Shown: positions 1 through 8,487 of the stretch, piece by piece
Position numbering within the stretch: the stretch's first letter is position 1
How the letters are laid out: each line of letters opens with the position of its first letter
Assembly (NCBI RefSeq): GCF_033954455.1
Contig: NZ_CP121473.1
Coordinates: 496,001-560,000, forward strand
DNA: 64,000 bases
Source of the DNA: Thiorhodovibrio litoralis
Lineage (GTDB): Bacteria; Pseudomonadota; Gammaproteobacteria; Chromatiales; Chromatiaceae
Reading direction: 5' to 3'
Made by a program: the position numbers and the translations under genes
The notes under the pieces: generated by a model
Databases searched by the model: none
What the model was told of the DNA's origin: nothing
What the model saw: the letters and a program-made list of their open reading frames with translations, nothing else

Positions 1-381
1 GAAACCTTGAAACTCAGCGATGAAACGCCCCGGCGAGTCGGTTTCGATGTCCGGGCGGCCGCTTTGTTCGAGTCGGCGTGCGAGCACTTTGATACGCGTG
101 GTCTCGGGGCCGTTGTCGACCTCAAGGATGCGCCCGCCCCAGCGGGTCGAGCGCCCGAGATAGGCATCCGGTGTTTGCTGAACGGCTGCTAACGAGATGT
201 CGGGCTGGGCCGGGTCGCGGACCGGGACCGGAACCGGACTGGCGCAGGCCGTGAGTAGCGCGCAGCAGAAGCCGAGCGCTAGTAACGGCAGACTAGCGTT
301 CGCACGCCAGCGGTGGCGCCGGCGCCGATATGGGCGCTGATAGCGGTTCTCGGTGGCTGGCCTGTGGGAGTCGAAAGGCAC
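1..381 (-). CDS. Slp-family outer membrane lipoprotein (3' end cut by window edge)
   Basis: The reverse strand stays open from the window edge to a GTG at 381, giving 127 codons without a stop. An Arg-rich n-region is followed by a hydrophobic stretch and a lipobox ending Leu-Leu-Thr-Ala-Cys, so this should be a lipoprotein. The mature part holds the pattern VQQTPDAYLGR, then RWGGRILEV, then SPGRFIAEFQGF, which matches the Slp (starvation lipoprotein / YeaY) family as I know it. Family members sit in the outer membrane and their role is poorly defined. The C-terminal part lies outside the window. The start is uncertain: the GTG gives an unusually long basic n-region before the signal core, and no better ATG is visible in frame. 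It is divergent from the next gene. Confidence 0.75.
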   Translation of the reverse strand, partial: MPFDSHRPATENRYQRPYRRRRHRWRANASLPLLALGFCCALLTACASPVPVPVRDPAQPDISLAAVQQTPDAYLGRSTRWGGRILEVDNGPETTRIKVLARRLEQSGRPDIETDSPGRFIAEFQGF

Positions 382-550
382 GGAATGGAGTTGAGCAATG
401 AGTGGCGCTTGGATTGAGTATAGGCATTTGCCCGTCGTAATGTCGAAGTCTCGGCGCTCGACTATGCCGCAGTCTTCGCTATGGCCGCGATGATTGTCGA
501 TGACGGCAGCATCCGGCGCTAGAATCCGCAAGCCCAACCCGCGTTGCGCG
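382..550. other. Divergent intergenic region
   Basis: This separates the Slp-like gene from the rightward hypothetical gene. A TAGAAT hexamer at 520-525 could serve as a -10 for the rightward gene, but its best -35 partner (TTGTCG at 494) is 20 bp away, so the assignment is weak. Confidence 0.25.
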
Positions 551-811
551 ATGCGGCAGCTGCTGGCGCAGGCGCGCGAACTGCTTGGGCAGGCCGATCT
601 CGCGAGCCTGGTGTGCGATGGTGATTGCGGGGACTGCGTCATCAAGCAGGTCGAGGTTTTCGAACAAGCGCTGGCTGAGTGGGATTTGCGCCTCGCGCAG
701 GGCGAGGCGCCAACCTTGGGTGATCTTGAGGAGCTGGCGCAATGGGGATGGCTGCTTGGGAGAAGATTGGTGCATGCCGGGTTGCTGAACGGCGCAACGC
801 AATTGCGATAG
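551..811 (+). CDS. Small hypothetical protein upstream of nif3-like gene
   Basis: An 86-residue acidic protein starts at the ATG at 551. Upstream in-frame starts at 494 (TTG) and 500 (ATG) exist, but they add a basic low-quality leader. It is rich in Leu, Ala and Glu and probably helical. It has a Cys-x-x-x-Cys-x-x-Cys cluster in the stretch VCDGDCGDCV, which could bind a metal, and otherwise no family I recognise. It ends 9 bp before the Nif3-like gene and shares its strand, so the two are probably cotranscribed. The opposite-strand frame over the same DNA looks like a shadow (His/Gln/Arg-rich). The call is moderately secure because the protein composition is sensible and operon-like spacing supports it. 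Confidence 0.5.
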   Translation: MRQLLAQARELLGQADLASLVCDGDCGDCVIKQVEVFEQALAEWDLRLAQGEAPTLGDLEELAQWGWLLGRRLVHAGLLNGATQLR

Positions 812-820
812 GTACAGGTC

Positions 821-1573
821 ATGCTTGAGTTGAAAACACTGGTTGACTACTGCGCGGATTTTCTGTCGATCGCGGACTTTCAGGACTATTGCCCGAATGG
901 TCTACAGGTGGAGGGTGTTGAGCGCATTGAGCGCATCGTAACCGGCGTGACGGCCAGTCAGGCGCTGATCGACGCGGCCGCGGAGGAAAACGCCGATGCC
1001 CTGCTGGTGCATCATGGTTTTTTCTGGAAAGGCGAGGATCCTTGCCTGGTGGGCAACAAGGGACGTCGGGTCAAGGCGTTGCATGCAGCCGGACTGTCTT
1101 TGTTGGCCTATCACCTGCCGCTGGATGCCCACGCGGAGCTTGGCAATAATCGTCGTCTGGCTGATTTGCTCGGTATCGAGCAGCCTGCCCCGGCATCCGC
1201 GCGGGAACCCTTACTCTGGCGCGGGCATCTTCCAACTGCCGAGTCGGCGGAAGCCTTTAGTGAACGTGTTGCGAAGGCACTCGCGCGCAAACCCTTGCAT
1301 ATCCCGGCGTGCGATCGGCCGATCAAAACACTGGCCTGGTGCACAGGGGGCGGCCAGCGCTACATCGAGCAGGCTGCAAGTCTTGGAGTCGATGCGTTTT
1401 TGAGCGGCGAGATTTCCGAGTCAACAACGCATCAGGCGCGTGAGTCTGGTGTGGATTACTTTGCCATCGGTCATCACGCCTCCGAACGCGAGGGTATCCG
1501 CGCGCTAGGCGAGCATCTCAGTCAAGGTTTCGGGCTGCGACACCGTTTTATTGATATCGATAATCCTGCTTGA
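821..1573 (+). CDS. Nif3-like dinuclear metal center protein (YbgI family)
   Basis: A 250-residue protein close to the usual 247-250 residues of E. coli YbgI. The N-terminus reads LVDYCADFLSIADFQDYCPNGLQVEG, split here as a typical opening of the family, followed by LLVHHGFFW, the metal-binding His-His pair, and later HLPLDAHAELGNN. Near the end lies the second signature, GHHASEREGI. These histidines and the glutamate form the dinuclear site in solved members. The family forms toroidal hexamers. It has been annotated as GTP cyclohydrolase 1 type 2, but its physiological reaction is not settled. In many gamma- and betaproteobacteria a nif3-like gene lies just upstream of petABC, as here. Confidence 0.93.
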   Translation: MLELKTLVDYCADFLSIADFQDYCPNGLQVEGVERIERIVTGVTASQALIDAAAEENADALLVHHGFFWKGEDPCLVGNKGRRVKALHAAGLSLLAYHLPLDAHAELGNNRRLADLLGIEQPAPASAREPLLWRGHLPTAESAEAFSERVAKALARKPLHIPACDRPIKTLAWCTGGGQRYIEQAASLGVDAFLSGEISESTTHQARESGVDYFAIGHHASEREGIRALGEHLSQGFGLRHRFIDIDNPA

Positions 1574-1956
1574 GGCCGCCTCGGTTTTCGCCCGAACGAG
1601 TACGCGAGATCGTAGCAGCATAATCCGATCAAATTCCACGGGTATTTGCGGAATGTCGTGGTCAGTCGGCCATTTGGCGGTTTAAATTCGGCATGAGCGA
1701 AGCTCGATGAGCTGCCAAAGGCGTTTCGCTGCTTTTTTGAGAAGTGCTTTTATGGCTTGATAAGTAAGGTTTTTTGGTCTTTTCTGTCGACGAAAATCTT
1801 GCGGACATCTTGACCGCAATGGGCAGGATCGGCCAGAATGCTTGATCTTTTTTGAAGAGCTTCGCGATATTCTAGTTTTCCATTTCCTTCGATACTGTGC
1901 GAGCGCCTCCGGTTCGAGGCGTCGTCCGGACGAGCCTACGGGGGGCTTTTGATCAA
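1574..1956. promoter_or_regulatory. petABC upstream region with a possible sigma70 promoter
   Basis: A 383-base gap with no convincing gene. It is more AT-rich than the flanking genes. A candidate promoter is TTGATC (1842-1847) with GATATT (1866-1871), spacer 18 bp, about 85 bp before petA. The match is only fair, so treat it as a suggestion. No terminator for the Nif3-like gene is obvious. Confidence 0.3.
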
Positions 1957-2550
1957 ATGAGCGCACAAGGCGTTAATAAGACGCGGCGGCGGGTCCTCGT
2001 CGCCGCCACTAGCGTCGCCGGTGCCGTTGGCGCTGGCTTCGTTGCGGTACCCTTTATCGCGTCGATGAATCCGAGCGCCAAGGCGCGCGCGGCCGGCGCA
2101 CCCGTAAGGGCCGATATCAGCAAGGTCGAGCCAGGCGCACTGCTGCGTGTCAAATACCGTGGCCAGCCGATTTGGGTCGTGCATCGCACGCCAGAGATGC
2201 TTGATGGCTTGCCCAAGAACGACTCGAAGCTGGTCGATCCGCAATCGACTGTGCCGCAGCAGCCGGAGTATTGCCAGAACCCGACCCGCTCCATCAAGCC
2301 GGAATATTTTGTCGCTATCGGTATTTGCACCCACTTGGGCTGCTCGCCGACCTACCGGCCAGAGTTCGCACCGGATGACCTGGGGCCAGACTGGCGGGGC
2401 GGTTGGTTCTGTCCCTGTCACGGGTCTAAGTTCGACCTCGCCGGGCGGGTTTTCAAGGGCGTGCCGGCACCGACCAATCTGGTCATCCCGAAACATACCT
2501 ATCTGACTGACACCACCGTCCTGGTGGGCGAGGATGGAGGACAGGCTTAA
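1957..2550 (+). CDS. petA: Ubiquinol-cytochrome c reductase, Rieske iron-sulfur subunit
   Basis: A 197-residue Rieske subunit of the cytochrome bc1 complex, which takes one electron from quinol at the Qo site and passes it to cytochrome c1. I chose the ATG at 1957 because it places a twin-arginine motif (TRRRVLV, residues 9-15) near the N-terminus ahead of the single transmembrane anchor (about 14-35). A start 60 bp upstream would add an unlikely leader. The 2Fe-2S ligands are plain: CTHLGC at 124-129 and CPCHGSKFD at 152-160, which supply two Cys and two His plus the disulfide pair. The stop overlaps the petB start (TAATG), so translation is coupled. Confidence 0.97.
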   Translation: MSAQGVNKTRRRVLVAATSVAGAVGAGFVAVPFIASMNPSAKARAAGAPVRADISKVEPGALLRVKYRGQPIWVVHRTPEMLDGLPKNDSKLVDPQSTVPQQPEYCQNPTRSIKPEYFVAIGICTHLGCSPTYRPEFAPDDLGPDWRGGWFCPCHGSKFDLAGRVFKGVPAPTNLVIPKHTYLTDTTVLVGEDGGQA

Positions 2551-3791
2551 TGAGTGCTGAACACGCGCAACCCACAGGTCTTCTTGGGTGGTTCGACAAG
2601 CGCTTCCCGATTCTGAACGTCTGGAACGACCACATGGCGCGCTACTACGCGCCAAAGAACCTCAACTTTTGGTCTTTTTTTGGTGTGCTGGCCATCACGG
2701 TGCTGGTGCTACAGATCGTCACCGGTATCTGGCTGGCGATGAACTACAAGCCTTCGGCTGAAAACGCCTTCGCATCGGTCGAGTACATCATGCGTGATGT
2801 CGACTGGGGCTGGCTGATTCGCTATATGCACTCAACCGGTGCCTCGGCCTTCTTCATCGTCATTTATCTGCACATGTTCCGAGGCCTGATGTGGGGTTCC
2901 TACCGCAAGCCGCGCGAGCTGCTGTGGATCATTGGCGTGGTGATCTATCTGGCCATGATGGCCACCGCCTTCTTCGGCTATCTGCTGCCTTGGGGGCAGA
3001 TGTCTTACTGGGGCGCGCAGGTTATCGTGAACCTGTTCGCCGCTGTGCCAGAGATCGGCCCCGACCTCTCTACCTGGGTACGTGGTGACTTTGTCATCTC
3101 GGATGCCACGCTGAACCGCTTTTTCGCCTTCCATTTCCTGATTCCTTTCTTGCTGGTGGCGCTGGTGTTCATTCACATCGTCGCCCTGCACCATGTCGGG
3201 TCGAATAACCCGGATGGAATCGAAATCAAGGAAAAGAAAGACGAAAACGGAATTCCGCTTGATGGCATTCCCTTCCACCCGTACTACACGGTCAAGGATT
3301 TGGTTGGCGTCGTGGTCTTTCTGGCAATCTTCTCTGCGGTAGTGTTCTTCGCGCCGGACTTTGGCGGCCTGTTCCTTGAGGGGCCCAACTTCCAGCCGGC
3401 TGATCCGCTCAAGACACCGCCGCATATTGCCCCGGTTTGGTACTTCACCCCCTTCTACGCCATGCTGCGGGCGATTCCGCCGATTGGGGGCTCGCAGTTC
3501 CCCGGCGTGGTGGTGATGTTTGGCGCGATTGCCATTCTGTTCCTGCTGCCCTGGCTTGATCGTAGTCCGGTTAAGTCGATCCGCTACAAGGGGCCGATCT
3601 CCCGCTTCATGCTCGGTGCCTTTGCGGTGTCTTTCGTGGTGCTGGCGTATCTGGGGCTGCAACCTGCCAGCGATATTCATACGCTGATGGCGCAGATATT
3701 TACCGCGGTGTATTTCGCGTTCTTTATTCTGATGCCAATTTACAGCAAGCTCGATAAGGTCAAGCCTGTTCCGGAAAGGGTAACCTCATGA
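2550..3791 (+). CDS. petB: Ubiquinol-cytochrome c reductase, cytochrome b
   Basis: A 413-residue integral membrane cytochrome b that binds hemes bL and bH and forms the Qo and Qi quinone sites. Heme-ligand histidines lie in RYMHSTGAS and YLHMFRGL (helix B) and in FHFLIPF and HIVALHHVG (helix D). The Qo-loop motif reads PVWY (within HIAPVWYFTPFYAMLR) rather than the mitochondrial and alphaproteobacterial PEWY. I know this substitution from other beta/gammaproteobacterial complexes, so it is a lineage trait and not a defect. The length and about eight hydrophobic helices fit the family. It overlaps petC by an ATGA. Confidence 0.97.
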   Translation: MSAEHAQPTGLLGWFDKRFPILNVWNDHMARYYAPKNLNFWSFFGVLAITVLVLQIVTGIWLAMNYKPSAENAFASVEYIMRDVDWGWLIRYMHSTGASAFFIVIYLHMFRGLMWGSYRKPRELLWIIGVVIYLAMMATAFFGYLLPWGQMSYWGAQVIVNLFAAVPEIGPDLSTWVRGDFVISDATLNRFFAFHFLIPFLLVALVFIHIVALHHVGSNNPDGIEIKEKKDENGIPLDGIPFHPYYTVKDLVGVVVFLAIFSAVVFFAPDFGGLFLEGPNFQPADPLKTPPHIAPVWYFTPFYAMLRAIPPIGGSQFPGVVVMFGAIAILFLLPWLDRSPVKSIRYKGPISRFMLGAFAVSFVVLAYLGLQPASDIHTLMAQIFTAVYFAFFILMPIYSKLDKVKPVPERVTS

Positions 3792-4531
3792 GAAACGGTC
3801 TATTTGCACTCCTCCTTTTGGTCGCACCCTTTGCCGCCTGGGCTTCGGGCGGGGAAGGGCCCGAGCTTGAGCACGCCGACATCGATCTAAAAGATCAGGC
3901 TTCTCTGCAGCGCGGTGCGAAATACTTCGTCAACTACTGCATGGGCTGTCATTCGCTTCAGTATTCCCGTTACAACCGGGTTGCGGCGGATATCGGCATC
4001 ACCGACGCTCAGGCGCGGGAGTTCTTGATCTTCGGTGATCAAAAGCCAGGCGACCTGATGACCAACGCGCTGCGTCCCGAGGACGGTGAAAAGTGGTTTG
4101 GGACCGCGATACCCGACCTGACACTTGTCACTCGCTGGCGCGAGCCGGATTGGGTCTATACCTATCTTAAATCGTACTATGTCGATGACTCGCGTCCCTA
4201 CGGCGTCAATAATCTCGTATTCCCCGATGTCGGCATGCCGCACGCCCTTGCCAGCCTTCAGGGGATTCAGGAGCCGGTCTACAAGGATGGCCACCATCCG
4301 GAGGAGGGTGCGGCTGCGCACATTATCGGGGTCAAACTGGTCGAGCCAGGCACCTTGACAGTCGAGGAATACGACAACATGGCTCGGGATATCACCAATT
4401 TCCTGACCTATGTCGGTGAACCGATGAAGCTTGAGCGCAAGCGCCTTGGTATCTACGTCCTTTTATTCCTCGGGTTGATGTTCTTTCTGACCTACAACCT
4501 GAAGAAGGAATACTGGAAAGACGTTCACTGA
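3788..4531 (+). CDS. petC: Ubiquinol-cytochrome c reductase, cytochrome c1
   Basis: A 247-residue cytochrome c1, the electron exit subunit of the bc1 complex facing the periplasm. It has a signal peptide at residues 1-19. The covalent heme site is CMGCH at 51-55. The likely axial methionine is Met150 in DVGMPHAL. A C-terminal anchor (IYVLLFLGLMFFLTYNL) is followed by a basic tail. It starts with an ATGA overlap after petB and is the last gene of petABC. In a phototroph this complex completes cyclic electron flow between the reaction centre and the quinone pool. Confidence 0.97.
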   Translation: MRNGLFALLLLVAPFAAWASGGEGPELEHADIDLKDQASLQRGAKYFVNYCMGCHSLQYSRYNRVAADIGITDAQAREFLIFGDQKPGDLMTNALRPEDGEKWFGTAIPDLTLVTRWREPDWVYTYLKSYYVDDSRPYGVNNLVFPDVGMPHALASLQGIQEPVYKDGHHPEEGAAAHIIGVKLVEPGTLTVEEYDNMARDITNFLTYVGEPMKLERKRLGIYVLLFLGLMFFLTYNLKKEYWKDVH

Positions 4532-4646
4532 TCTGGCGCGCTTTCTTGCTGGTCAGGTTTTACCCTGACTGAGGTGCATGAGTTCAATCTGGAGACCGGG
4601 AAGGATTCGGGTTATTTTTGACTGGCCCATCGCACTCCCCGTGGTG

Positions 4647-4697
4647 CCACCCGGGTTCTGGCACTTAGCCAGTGACCCGGGTGTCTGAGCCTTTTTG
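4647..4697 (+). terminator. Possible petABC terminator
   Basis: CACCCGGGT (4648-4656) pairs with ACCCGGGTG (4675-4683), extended by an imperfect CTGGC/GCCAG pairing toward the loop. A short T-run (4692-4696) follows at a distance of about 8 bases. The geometry is not ideal for an intrinsic terminator, but its place about 120 bp after petC fits. Confidence 0.45.
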
Positions 4698-4744
4698 CAG
4701 GAGTTGCGGGCATTGCATTGGCCCGCGCCTGCACCATTCATTGC

Positions 4745-4766
4745 GATTATCGTCAACGCGATAATC
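4745..4766. promoter_or_regulatory. Perfect 8-bp inverted repeat upstream of sspA
   Basis: GATTATCG (4745-4752) and CGATAATC (4759-4766) form a perfect palindrome around a 6-base loop. It could be an operator or a small RNA hairpin in the petC-sspA gap. The rest of this 384-base gap (4532-4915) shows no gene. Confidence 0.3.
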
Positions 4767-4915
4767 AGGCTCTAGCGTAGATACGGTTCTTACTTACCCG
4801 GCCAGGTTCCCACAGTCCTGCGCAAAAGTGGCGTCTTGATTGTCGGATTGTCCGTCCGTCGTTTGCCGCAGCGGTTTCGCTTGACGGTGCGCGGCCTCGA
4901 TGAGGATTTCTCGCG

Positions 4916-5545
4916 GTGGTTTCAACTCGACGTTCGGTAATGACCCTGTTTTCAGACAACACTTGCCCCTACTGCCACCGGGTTCGAATGGTCTTGGCTG
5001 AAAAGAAAATGACCGTCGACATTGTGGACGTCGACGCGGGGGCGCTGCCGGAAGAGGTGTTAGACGCCAATCCGTACGCCGAAGTGCCGACCTTGGTCGA
5101 TCGCGATCTGCGCCTTTACGAGTCGCGGATCATCATGGAATACCTCGATGAGCGTTTTCCACATCCGCCATTGATGCCGATTGACCCGGTAGCCCGGGCC
5201 AATACCCGCGTTTACATGTACCGGGTGGACCGTGACTGGTCGGTGTTGATGGATCGCATCCTTAAGGGTTCCAAATCTGAAGCCACGCAAGCGCGCAAGC
5301 AGCTGCGTGAAAGTTTGGTCACGACTTCTCCAGTGTTCGGGGCGCACGCATTCTTTATGAGCGAGGAATTCTCGCTGGTCGACTGCTGTATCGGGCCCCT
5401 GTTGTGGCGACTGCCGATCCTGGGTCTGGAGCTGCCACCCGCGGCGAGCGCGGCCAGAGACTACGCGGCCCGCCTTTTTGCCTGGCCCGCCTTCAAGGAA
5501 AGTTTGACCCAAGCGGAACGGGACATGGTGGCGGATGCGCGTTGA
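4916..5545 (+). CDS. sspA: Stringent starvation protein A (GST-fold RNA polymerase-associated protein)
   Basis: A 209-residue protein very like E. coli SspA, which binds RNA polymerase and supports stationary-phase and acid-stress gene expression. The N-terminal thioredoxin-like part begins MTLFSDNTCPYCHRV. It is followed by VPTLVDRDL and the highly conserved YLDERFPHPPLMP, then an alpha-helical GST-C domain with SLVDCCIGPLLWRLP. The GTG at 4916 is chosen because the segment RRSVMTLFS aligns with the E. coli N-terminus and a GAGG lies 11 bases upstream. A CPYC motif is kept here, whereas E. coli SspA lacks a thioredoxin-type CxxC. sspA-sspB after petABC is a known gammaproteobacterial order. 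Confidence 0.95.
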   Translation: MVSTRRSVMTLFSDNTCPYCHRVRMVLAEKKMTVDIVDVDAGALPEEVLDANPYAEVPTLVDRDLRLYESRIIMEYLDERFPHPPLMPIDPVARANTRVYMYRVDRDWSVLMDRILKGSKSEATQARKQLRESLVTTSPVFGAHAFFMSEEFSLVDCCIGPLLWRLPILGLELPPAASAARDYAARLFAWPAFKESLTQAERDMVADAR

Positions 5546-5723
5546 AAGCCCGCCTCCTTGGGATGGATATAAAGGGGACTTCACAAACGACACAGGCACC
5601 GAGGGTCGCATCGCTGAAAGTGGCCTCGCCGTTAATGCCAGTCACTGTGGATAAATCATACAGGGTCGTCGGGACTCATCGCATCGGTGAGCCGATATGG
5701 GAGGCAAGGGAGAGGAGTAAGGC

Positions 5724-6152
5724 ATGACATCCAATCGTCCCTACCTGATCAGGGCGTTGTTTGAGTGGATACTCGACAATGACATGACGCCGCATCTTTT
5801 GGTCGATGCGATGCATCCGAATGCTGATGTGCCGCGGAAATTTGTCGAAGAAGGACGCATCGTTCTTAACATTGCACCGACCGCCGTCAAGGATCTGATG
5901 ATCTCCAACGAAATGATCACCTTCTCCGCGCGTTTCGGTGGCGTACCCTCTGTTGTTGGGCTCCCTCCGGCTGCGGTGCTCGGCATCTACGCGCGCGAAA
6001 ATGGACATGGGATGATATTTCCGCAGGAAGAGGATCTGGAGTCCCACCCGACGTCCGAGGATGGGGAGTCGACCGATCTCGGCGCTCAGGGTCAAGAGAA
6101 TGCCAAGGGTGAACGAAAGACCAATCGTCCGGCGTTGCGCATCGTCAAATAG
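5724..6152 (+). CDS. sspB: ClpXP protease specificity-enhancing factor SspB
   Basis: A 142-residue adaptor that delivers ssrA-tagged proteins to ClpXP. The folded N-terminal domain opens with RPYLIRALFEWILDN and continues through HLLVDA, GRIVLNI and FSARFGG, all family hallmarks. An acidic linker follows, ending in the ClpX-binding tail RPALRIVK at the very C-terminus. A strong ribosome-binding site (GAGAGGAG) lies about 10 bases before the ATG. It sits 178 bp after sspA. The intergenic stretch contains no clear terminator, so the two may still be cotranscribed. Confidence 0.95.
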   Translation: MTSNRPYLIRALFEWILDNDMTPHLLVDAMHPNADVPRKFVEEGRIVLNIAPTAVKDLMISNEMITFSARFGGVPSVVGLPPAAVLGIYARENGHGMIFPQEEDLESHPTSEDGESTDLGAQGQENAKGERKTNRPALRIVK

Positions 6153-6201
6153 TGGAGTTTGGCGGAAAAATCGCGTTGCTGCCCGCGCTACCAAAAGGGC
6201 T

Positions 6202-6537
6202 TCAGCTTTCCCAGAGATTTGGAGCCATTTCCTGAACGGGTTGGTAACCGCCGAGCGAGATACGCTCCAGGTCCAGTCCACGAATGATCACTTCTCCTTG
6301 ATGGCGGCCGACGCCTTCTTCGCTGAATTCAAATTGGTAGGTTCGTCTTTGTTTCAAACCATCGGCTTGCCACACCAGAGTGACGCGGCGCAATGCGACA
6401 GTCTGGTCGAGAAACTGAACCCCATGCTTTTGGCACGTCCGACGCGAAATGCCCAGTGCCAACTCGCGCGCGCGCAGCGAGTTCATCCAGAGCGCAACCG
6501 CCAGTAAAAGCAACAAAATCAGAAACAGATGTGTCAC
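6202..6537 (-). CDS. DUF3301 membrane-anchored protein
   Basis: A 111-residue protein with an N-terminal transmembrane segment (residues 3-18, very Leu-rich) followed by SLRARELALG, a Cys-containing GVQFLDQTVALRRV segment, and YQFEFSEEG. This is the pattern of the DUF3301 family of gammaproteobacteria, whose function is unknown. It is convergent with sspB (49 bp apart) and followed upstream on the same strand by a small lipoprotein gene, so those two may be cotranscribed. Confidence 0.8.
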   Translation of the reverse strand: MTHLFLILLLLLAVALWMNSLRARELALGISRRTCQKHGVQFLDQTVALRRVTLVWQADGLKQRRTYQFEFSEEGVGRHQGEVIIRGLDLERISLGGYQPVQEMAPNLWES

Positions 6538-6592
6538 TTGGTTGCGAGACGTAGCGAAACTGGGGGGCAGGGGCAGTTGTCTGTCAGCATGT

Positions 6593-7012
6593 CTAGTCGG
6601 TTTTGAACTTCGGCAGGCCGGAAGTCAGCCACCAGTTCGATGTCTCCTTGTCATAGAGCCAACGCTGGCGATCAGTGAGTGATTCCAGTCGCTGGCGATC
6701 ACGCAGTACATACTCAATCCGGACGATTTGCTCTGCCTTATCCTCCTCGATGATGACCGGCGAGCGCACCACTTCGTAGCCGGTCACGCGGACATTCTCG
6801 AGAAGGGGTGTTAGCTGTTCAGGACGTTCTTTAGGCTCGACAAATTGCAGGGCCGCATCATGATAGCCCCAGCGAATAGCCTGCCGATATCCACTGGTTG
6901 CGCTTTCAAGCACCCGATTCTTGCGTTCCTCTTTGACTTGCTTGCAACCAGCAAGGGGCAACAGCAAAGTCAAGCACAACAGCAGTAGCAGTTTTCGATT
7001 CGAACGTGGCAT
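6593..7012 (-). CDS. Small hypothetical lipoprotein
   Basis: A 139-residue protein. The ATG at 7012 is preferred over one 18 bases upstream because it leaves a compact signal: Arg/Lys n-region, Leu-rich core, then the lipobox PLAGC with Cys23. The mature part is charged and probably an alpha/beta fold ending in a Trp-rich stretch (DKETSNWWLTSGLP). I do not recognise a named family, though similar short lipoproteins occur in other gammaproteobacteria. It lies 55 bp upstream of the DUF3301 gene on the same strand. Confidence 0.7.
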   Translation of the reverse strand: MPRSNRKLLLLLCLTLLLPLAGCKQVKEERKNRVLESATSGYRQAIRWGYHDAALQFVEPKERPEQLTPLLENVRVTGYEVVRSPVIIEEDKAEQIVRIEYVLRDRQRLESLTDRQRWLYDKETSNWWLTSGLPKFKTD

Positions 7013-7242
7013 GAAGATACCTTCTCGCAAGGGAAGTGTTGTTAGAGAGAAGTTTTGTCAGACAGTGTCGCGGTGATTTTCTGGTCTTATGGCGTCCATG
7101 TTGGCGGCGAATGCAAACTCAGTGTCTTATGGGAGAATACATTCTTGCAATTTTCTAAGCATTCTTGCATGGAACCCAAACCGCGAACAGTCGTAAAGAG
7201 TCTTTGCGGGCTTCGCCTGGCCATTTGCCTGGAGCGCCGCTG

Positions 7243-7266
7243 ATGAGCCCGGAGATGAGCCCGGAG
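7243..7266 (+). repeat. 12-bp tandem duplication of a start codon
   Basis: ATGAGCCCGGAG occurs twice in succession, and a third partial copy (ATGAGC) follows at 7267. Each unit supplies an in-frame ATG, so the encoded N-terminus reads Met-Ser-Pro-Glu twice. Confidence 0.85.
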
Positions 7267-8487
7267 ATGAGCGAGCCGCGCGAGAACAAACAGGGTGCCG
7301 CAGCTGAGCCACTGGTGACCGTCAATGTCAGCGGTGCCCATGTGACCTTGCTGGGTACAGCCCACGTTTCACGTGCGAGCGTCGATAAGGTCAGGGAACT
7401 CCTTCAGACGCCGGGAGAGTTCACGGCTGTTGCGGTTGAGCTTTGTCAGAGCCGTTACCAGGCGTTGATGGACCCGGACGCGCTCGCGCAGCTCGACCTC
7501 TTCGCCGTCATCCGCGAGAAACGGGCCCACATGGTTGCCGCGAATCTCGCGCTGTCCGCCTATCAGCAGCGCCTAGCCGAGCAGATCGGTGTTGAGCCGG
7601 GGGCAGAACAGCGTGAAGCGATCATTCAAGCGCAGCGTTTGGGATTGCCAGTCCTGTTGATTGACCGCGAAATCGGGGTCACGCTAAAGCGCACCGCGGC
7701 TAATTTGGGCTTTTTCAAACGGCTCAACTTGTTCGTTGGTCTTTTGGCCGGGCTGCTGTCACGCGATCAGGTGACTGAAGACGACATCGAGACTCTGAAG
7801 CAGGGGGATGTGCTTGAAACAGCATTCGGTGAGTTTGCCGAGAACCGCCAGGATTTGTTCACGCCCCTGATTAGCGAAAGGGATCAGTTCATGGCGGCGC
7901 GACTGCGCGAGGAGATTGGCGAGCATGGGTATCCTCGGGTTCTTGCTGTCATCGGCGCTGGACATTCCAAGGGCGTCGCTGAAGCGCTTGAGCATCAGTC
8001 GCGGCCCCCGGCTGAGCTCATCGCTGAATTGCAACGGCTGCCGACTTCCAGCAGGTTCTGGCGCATCTTCCCCTGGTTGGTCGTTGCGCTGATACTTGGG
8101 CTCTTCGGCTATGGATTCACCCAAGGGCCAGATGTCGGCTGGGAGGTTATTAGCGACTGGGTTGTCATCAACGGCGGACTGTCAGCATTAGGTGCCGCTC
8201 TGGCAGGGGCGCATCCGCTGACGGTGCTTGGAGCATTTTGCGCGGCGCCCCTGACCTCGCTCAATCCGACCATCGGTGCGGGCATGGTGACTGCGGCTAT
8301 CGAGCTTTTCCTGCGCCGGCCGCGGGTCGGGGACTTCCGTCGGCTCCGCGACGATGTAGCGCGCTGGTCGGGCTGGTGGCGCAACCGTGTAGCCAGGGTT
8401 CTGCTGGTTTTTGTCTTTAGTACCATCGGCTCGGCGGTTGGCACTTATGTCGCCGGCTTCAATATCGTTGCGCGGTTGATTGCTTGA
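7243..8487 (+). CDS. TraB/PrgY-family membrane protein
   Basis: A 414-residue protein of the TraB family, named for enterococcal pheromone shutdown proteins. Its bacterial role is unclear and a protease-like fold has been suggested. The N-terminal domain shows the family motif LLGTAHVSRASVDKV and later VAVELC, then AVIGAGHSKGV, all near the expected spacing. The C-terminal third carries about four membrane helices (from FPWLVVALILGL onward). Three in-frame ATGs (7243, 7255, 7267) lie in a 12-bp tandem repeat. I chose the first because GGAG lies 9 bases upstream. It is monocistronic by position. Confidence 0.9.
   Translation: MSPEMSPEMSEPRENKQGAAAEPLVTVNVSGAHVTLLGTAHVSRASVDKVRELLQTPGEFTAVAVELCQSRYQALMDPDALAQLDLFAVIREKRAHMVAANLALSAYQQRLAEQIGVEPGAEQREAIIQAQRLGLPVLLIDREIGVTLKRTAANLGFFKRLNLFVGLLAGLLSRDQVTEDDIETLKQGDVLETAFGEFAENRQDLFTPLISERDQFMAARLREEIGEHGYPRVLAVIGAGHSKGVAEALEHQSRPPAELIAELQRLPTSSRFWRIFPWLVVALILGLFGYGFTQGPDVGWEVISDWVVINGGLSALGAALAGAHPLTVLGAFCAAPLTSLNPTIGAGMVTAAIELFLRRPRVGDFRRLRDDVARWSGWWRNRVARVLLVFVFSTIGSAVGTYVAGFNIVARLIA

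Noticed and set aside
479-802. Leftward 107-residue frame opposite the small hypothetical gene
   Set aside because: His/Gln/Arg-rich composition typical of an antisense shadow; the rightward frame fits better.
2832-3680. 282-residue leftward frame inside petB
   Set aside because: Lies wholly antisense to cytochrome b and is unusually rich in Arg, Glu and His.
2550-3791. PVWY in cytochrome b as a possible Qo-site defect
   Set aside because: This variant is normal in many beta/gammaproteobacterial bc1 complexes.
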